This document shows positions 33,976 through 36,635 of a stretch of 36,635 nt of DNA, one piece after another. Both the position numbers and the translations under genes were made by a program. The stretch is from assembly GCA_024641665.1 (NCBI GenBank), contig JAHECP010000027.1:11141-47775 (forward strand). The letters are read 5' to 3'. Every line of letters begins with the position of its first letter. The stretch's first letter is position 1. The notes beneath the pieces were generated by a model that searched no databases, had not been told where the DNA came from, and worked only from the letters and a program-made list of their open reading frames with translations. This stretch comes from Acidobacteriota bacterium. GTDB lineage: Bacteria > Acidobacteriota > Vicinamibacteria > Vicinamibacterales > JAHECP01.

Positions 33976-34642
33976 TGGAGCCCTCCAGGTACTCGGCGAC
34001 CAGCCGGCGCAGGTCGCGCTGCTGGCTGGTGATGCTGCCCGACGCGTCGACGACCTTCAGGTCGAACTCGCCGACGGTCTTCTCGTACTCCTCCAGCACG
34101 CGGCTCTGGAACAGGCGGAAGCTCTCGACGACGTTCCCGCTCAGGCCCAGGTCCATGCCGGCCTCATAGAACTTCAGCTTCACCCGGCGGGCGAGCAGCC
34201 GGTCGAGCGACACGTCGATCGGCACGCGGAAGTAGACCGTGAGGTCGGGTCGCACGGCGAAGCTGTACAGCTCGCGCACCCATCGCGGGTCCACGCCGCG
34301 CGCCGCGTCGCGGGCGAACGCGGTGTAAGTGTAGCGGTCCGCCAGCACGATCATGCCGGCCTTGAGCGGCGGGACGATGTTGTAGAGCAGCCGGTCCGCG
34401 AAGTCGGTGGCGTGCAGCAGGCTGAAGGTCATCGGCGTCAGGGTCGCCTTCTTCTTGCCCGCCTTCGTCGCGGCTTTCACGAGCGCCGACGAGTTCCACT
34501 CAGTGACGAACACGCGGTGACCGCCGGCGCTCAGCCACTTGGCGAGCAGGCCGAGTTGCGTGGTCTTGCCCGACCCGTCGATGCCTTCCACGACGAACAG
34601 CTTGCCCGGGTACGTGTGGGGGGACGTCAGGTTGCTGAGCAT
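33947..34642 (-). CDS. thymidylate-kinase-like protein (canonical P-loop)
   Basis: Protein of 231 residues. P-loop VEGIDGSGKTTQ with Lys26, the DRY motif in LADRYTYTAFARDAARG and an FYEAGMDLG segment matching the downstream paralogue. TMPK-like LID residues are poorly conserved, so it is a divergent family, perhaps not a true dTMP kinase. The N-terminus PGKLFVVEG fits the ATG at 34642. The upstream ppx frame runs on for 143 nt into this gene. Confidence 0.85.
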   Translation of the reverse strand: MLSNLTSPHTYPGKLFVVEGIDGSGKTTQLGLLAKWLSAGGHRVFVTEWNSSALVKAATKAGKKKATLTPMTFSLLHATDFADRLLYNIVPPLKAGMIVLADRYTYTAFARDAARGVDPRWVRELYSFAVRPDLTVYFRVPIDVSLDRLLARRVKLKFYEAGMDLGLSGNVVESFRLFQSRVLEEYEKTVGEFDLKVVDASGSITSQQRDLRRLVAEYLEGSSDRQPESDE

Positions 34643-36197
34643 GGCGCGGGTCCGTTCCTTCCGACGGGCCGGTGACCTCGAAGCGGATCGGCCGGCCGAG
34701 CAGGCCTTCGAGCGGGGCCACGTGCCGTCCGGCGGCCCAGAGCTCGAGCTCGGCGTCGCCCGACGGGTGGAGCTGGACGAGGTAGTCGTCGCCGCGGTCG
34801 TGCAGCACCAGGCTGCCGATCGGCTGGGCGTGGCTGCGGTCGAGGCCCTCGGCCAGCCGGAGCATCGCCGCGAGCCGCTTCACGGTGCGGCGCGCGGGCG
34901 CGTCGAGCCGCGCGTAGCCCTCGTGCGGCTTCTTGGGCGTCGCGCGGCGGTGGTAGCGCGCCACGAGCGCGATCATCTCGACCTCGTCGGGCTCGAAGCC
35001 GCGCAGGTCGCCGTTCGTGATCAGGTAATACGAGTGCCGGTGGTGCCGCTCGTAGCTGATGTGCACGCCGATGTCGTGCAGGATCGCCGCGTACTCCAGC
35101 CACTCGCGCTCGCGGTCGGTCATCGCGTGCGTGCCGCGCGTCTGGTCGAAGACCGCCAGCGCGAGCCGCGCGACCTGCCGGGCGTGGTCCGCCGCGTACT
35201 GGCAGCGCTCGGCCAGCTCGATCACGCTGCGCCGCCTGACGTCGGGGTAGTGTTCGGCCTGGCGGATGAGCGCGGCGTTGCGGTGGATGTAGTCGAGCAC
35301 CAGCCCTTCCCGCAGCGCCAGGTCGCACAGCGTGAACTCCCGGGCGCCGAGCCGCTGCAGGATCGTGTCGAAGAGCACGCTCCCGGCCACGGCGATGTCG
35401 GCGCGGCGCGGGTCGAGGCCGGGGATCTGCAGACGCGCGTCGAGGTCGAGCGCCACGAGCTGCCTGCGCAGCCGGTGGAACGCCTTGGCCGCGACGCGCC
35501 GGTTCCGGCGGTCGCCCGTCACCGCGCGGCCGTCGCCCGCCGCGAGCGCGCCCAGGCTGAGGATCGTGCCCGAGGTGCCGATGACGCGGTTGAAGCCGCG
35601 CCGGGCCAGCGTGTCCAGGAACCCGCCGGCCTCCTTCCGGACGTGCCGCACCAGCCGCCGCTCGTCGCGTTTGGCCAGCGGATCGCTTTGGACGAAGCGT
35701 TCGGTGAGGCGGATCGCGCCGAGCTTGAAGCTCCGGGCGAGCTGCGACCGGCCCGACGGTCCCAGCGTGATCTCGACGCTGCCGCCGCCGACGTCCACGA
35801 CCACGGCCGTGCCCGTGCCGATGTCCACGCCGTAGCTGGCGGCCAGGTGGATCAGCCGCGCCTCCTCGGTGCCCGAGATGACGCGGACGCGCACGCCGAG
35901 CACGCGCTGCACCGAGGCGATGAAGTCGCCGCCGTTGGCCGCCTCGCGTGCCGCGCTCGTCGCCGCCGCCACGATCTCGTCCACCTGGTGCGACTCGGCC
36001 AGGCGCTTGAACTTGGCGAGCGTCTGCCGCGCGGTGTCCATCGCCTGGTCGGTGAGCGGGCGTCCGTCAAGGCCGCCGGCGCCGAGGCGCACCATGTCCT
36101 TCTCGCGGTCGATGACCTCGAACGAGAGGTCGGGCCGCACCTGCACCACAATCATGTGGATGGAGTTGGTGCCGATGTCGATGGCCGCAAGGCGCAT
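34500..36197 (-). CDS. ppx: exopolyphosphatase / GppA-family phosphatase
   Basis: Ppx/GppA protein of 565 residues acting on polyphosphate or pppGpp. The N-terminal ASKHA domain starts with AAIDIGTNSIHMIVVQV, followed by ISGTEEARLIHLA, and VVVDVGGGSVEITLG (residues about 142-156). The C-terminal HD-like domain has HARQVARLA and AAILHDIGVHISYERHHRHSYYLI. The last 47 codons (from about residue 518) overlap the kinase gene in another frame and have no family similarity, so the true end may be near 34640. Divergent from the CHAD gene. Confidence 0.93.
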   Translation of the reverse strand: MRLAAIDIGTNSIHMIVVQVRPDLSFEVIDREKDMVRLGAGGLDGRPLTDQAMDTARQTLAKFKRLAESHQVDEIVAAATSAAREAANGGDFIASVQRVLGVRVRVISGTEEARLIHLAASYGVDIGTGTAVVVDVGGGSVEITLGPSGRSQLARSFKLGAIRLTERFVQSDPLAKRDERRLVRHVRKEAGGFLDTLARRGFNRVIGTSGTILSLGALAAGDGRAVTGDRRNRRVAAKAFHRLRRQLVALDLDARLQIPGLDPRRADIAVAGSVLFDTILQRLGAREFTLCDLALREGLVLDYIHRNAALIRQAEHYPDVRRRSVIELAERCQYAADHARQVARLALAVFDQTRGTHAMTDREREWLEYAAILHDIGVHISYERHHRHSYYLITNGDLRGFEPDEVEMIALVARYHRRATPKKPHEGYARLDAPARRTVKRLAAMLRLAEGLDRSHAQPIGSLVLHDRGDDYLVQLHPSGDAELELWAAGRHVAPLEGLLGRPIRFEVTGPSEGTDPRHAQQPDVPPHVPGQAVRRGRHRRVGQDHATRPARQVAERRRSPRVRH

Positions 36198-36213
36198 GAC
36201 CGTAACGTCTTAG

Positions 36214-36231
36214 TTACACGGTGTTTACACG
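36214..36231 (+). promoter_or_regulatory. candidate PHO box between ppx and the CHAD gene
   Basis: TTACACG (36214-36220), GTGT, TTACACG (36225-36231); a weaker third unit TTGCAGG follows at 36236 with another 4-bp gap. Same orientation relative to the CHAD gene as the pstB box is to pstB. Either direction of control is possible. Confidence 0.68.
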
Positions 36232-36235
36232 CCGG

Positions 36236-36264
36236 TTGCAGGGGAACCGACCCGCCCATATACT
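36236..36264 (+). promoter_or_regulatory. promoter of the CHAD gene (TTGCAG - 17 bp - TATACT)
   Basis: -35-like TTGCAG at 36236-36241 and -10 TATACT at 36259-36264 with a 17-bp spacer; ATG 17 nt further on. Directly abuts the PHO-box-like repeats. Confidence 0.7.
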
Positions 36265-36281
36265 GGGGGTTCGATCCTACC

Positions 36282-36635
36282 ATGTCGCCCCGCAGCGCGC
36301 TGACCCGCCTCGTCGATCGACGCATCCGAGGGCTCGAGCGGCACCTGCCCGACGCCGAGGCCGGCGACCCGGTCGGCGTCCACCAGGCGCGCGTCGCGTC
36401 GCGGCGTCTCCGCGAGGCCGTGCCGGTGCTCTCCGCCGGCTTGGCAGGCGTCCGCCGGCGCAAGGTGACGAGGCGCCTGCGGGCCATCACGCGGGCGCTC
36501 GGCGGCGTGCGCGAGATCGACGTGTCGCTCGCGGCGCTCGGCGAGGAGGCGCGCGCGGGGCAGGCCGACGCCGCGGCCCTCGACGCCGTGCGGGGGCGGC
36601 TGCAGGGGATCCGGCGGGAGCGCCGCGGGATCCCA
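36282..36635 (+). CDS. CHAD-domain protein (partial, runs off the window)
   Basis: First 118 residues of a CHAD (conserved histidine alpha-helical) protein: MSPRSALTRLVDRRIRG, then the hallmark VHQARVASRRLREAVPVL with the conserved His and basic residues, and RAITRALGGVREIDV. CHAD domains bind polyphosphate granules through these basic helices. Divergent from ppx and sharing the PHO-box-like region with it, so polyphosphate synthesis or storage in response to phosphate is the likely theme. The end is not in the window. Confidence 0.9.
   Translation, partial: MSPRSALTRLVDRRIRGLERHLPDAEAGDPVGVHQARVASRRLREAVPVLSAGLAGVRRRKVTRRLRAITRALGGVREIDVSLAALGEEARAGQADAAALDAVRGRLQGIRRERRGIP

Overview
This is a high-GC bacterial segment that I read as chromosomal DNA of a soil or groundwater acidobacterium, probably Vicinamibacteria-like. 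That placement is an inference from the mix of genes (Lon, FHA-GAF-SpoIIE phosphatase, TPR metallopeptidase, Tat-exported aminotransferase, paired thymidylate-kinase-like proteins beside ppx and a CHAD gene) and from the degenerate short-repeat 'text' between genes. I saw no rRNA, tRNA, CRISPR array, transposase or integrase.

Layout. 1-2414: lon (minus). 2551-3315: MddA/NnrU-type methyltransferase (minus). 3354-6287: compact operon of ketoacyl synthase, FAD oxidoreductase and isoprenylcysteine-methyltransferase-like (ICMT-like) membrane enzyme. 6406-7960: Tat-exported aminotransferase and a DUF2255 protein. 7958-13250: accessory block 1, with a non-coding leader, a higBA toxin-antitoxin pair, a truncated esterase, small membrane and secreted proteins, another ICMT-like enzyme and a DUF1566 protein; several spacers fold like integron attC sites. 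13352-15949: TPR/HExxH lipid- or protein-processing peptidase candidate. 15967-16569: rhomboid-fold protein lacking its catalytic residues. 16647-20686: probable metal-uptake group (His/Cys-rich small protein, outer-membrane barrel, ZnuA-like binding protein, ZnuB-like permease, zinc-ribbon protein). 20870-22486: FHA-GAF-PP2C phosphatase. 22600-23817: LeuA/HMGL-family enzyme. 23904-24182: large palindromic element. 24213-26580: glutaminyl-cyclase-like M28 enzyme, citrate synthase and YacG (minus). 26832-31277: accessory block 2, a second attC-like cassette array with ICMT-like, ClbS/DinB-family and methyltransferase genes. 31465-36635: phosphate/polyphosphate block with phoU, pstB, two thymidylate-kinase paralogues, ppx/gppA and, divergently, a CHAD-domain gene cut by the window end.

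The most notable things are: (i) two attC-like cassette arrays without an integrase, each opening with the same diverged non-coding leader whose four anchor motifs keep almost identical spacing (111/110, 123/122 and 108/109 bp); (ii) the second array lies between the 3' end of phoU and a 32-bp near-copy of it, as expected for insertion at that gene end; (iii) the same double 7-mer with 4-bp spacer (PHO-box geometry) upstream of pstB and upstream of the CHAD gene; (iv) a catalytically dead rhomboid; (v) a tandem kinase pair in which one copy has lost the P-loop lysine; and (vi) several genes whose -10 box sits only 6-12 nt before the start codon, suggesting leaderless transcripts.
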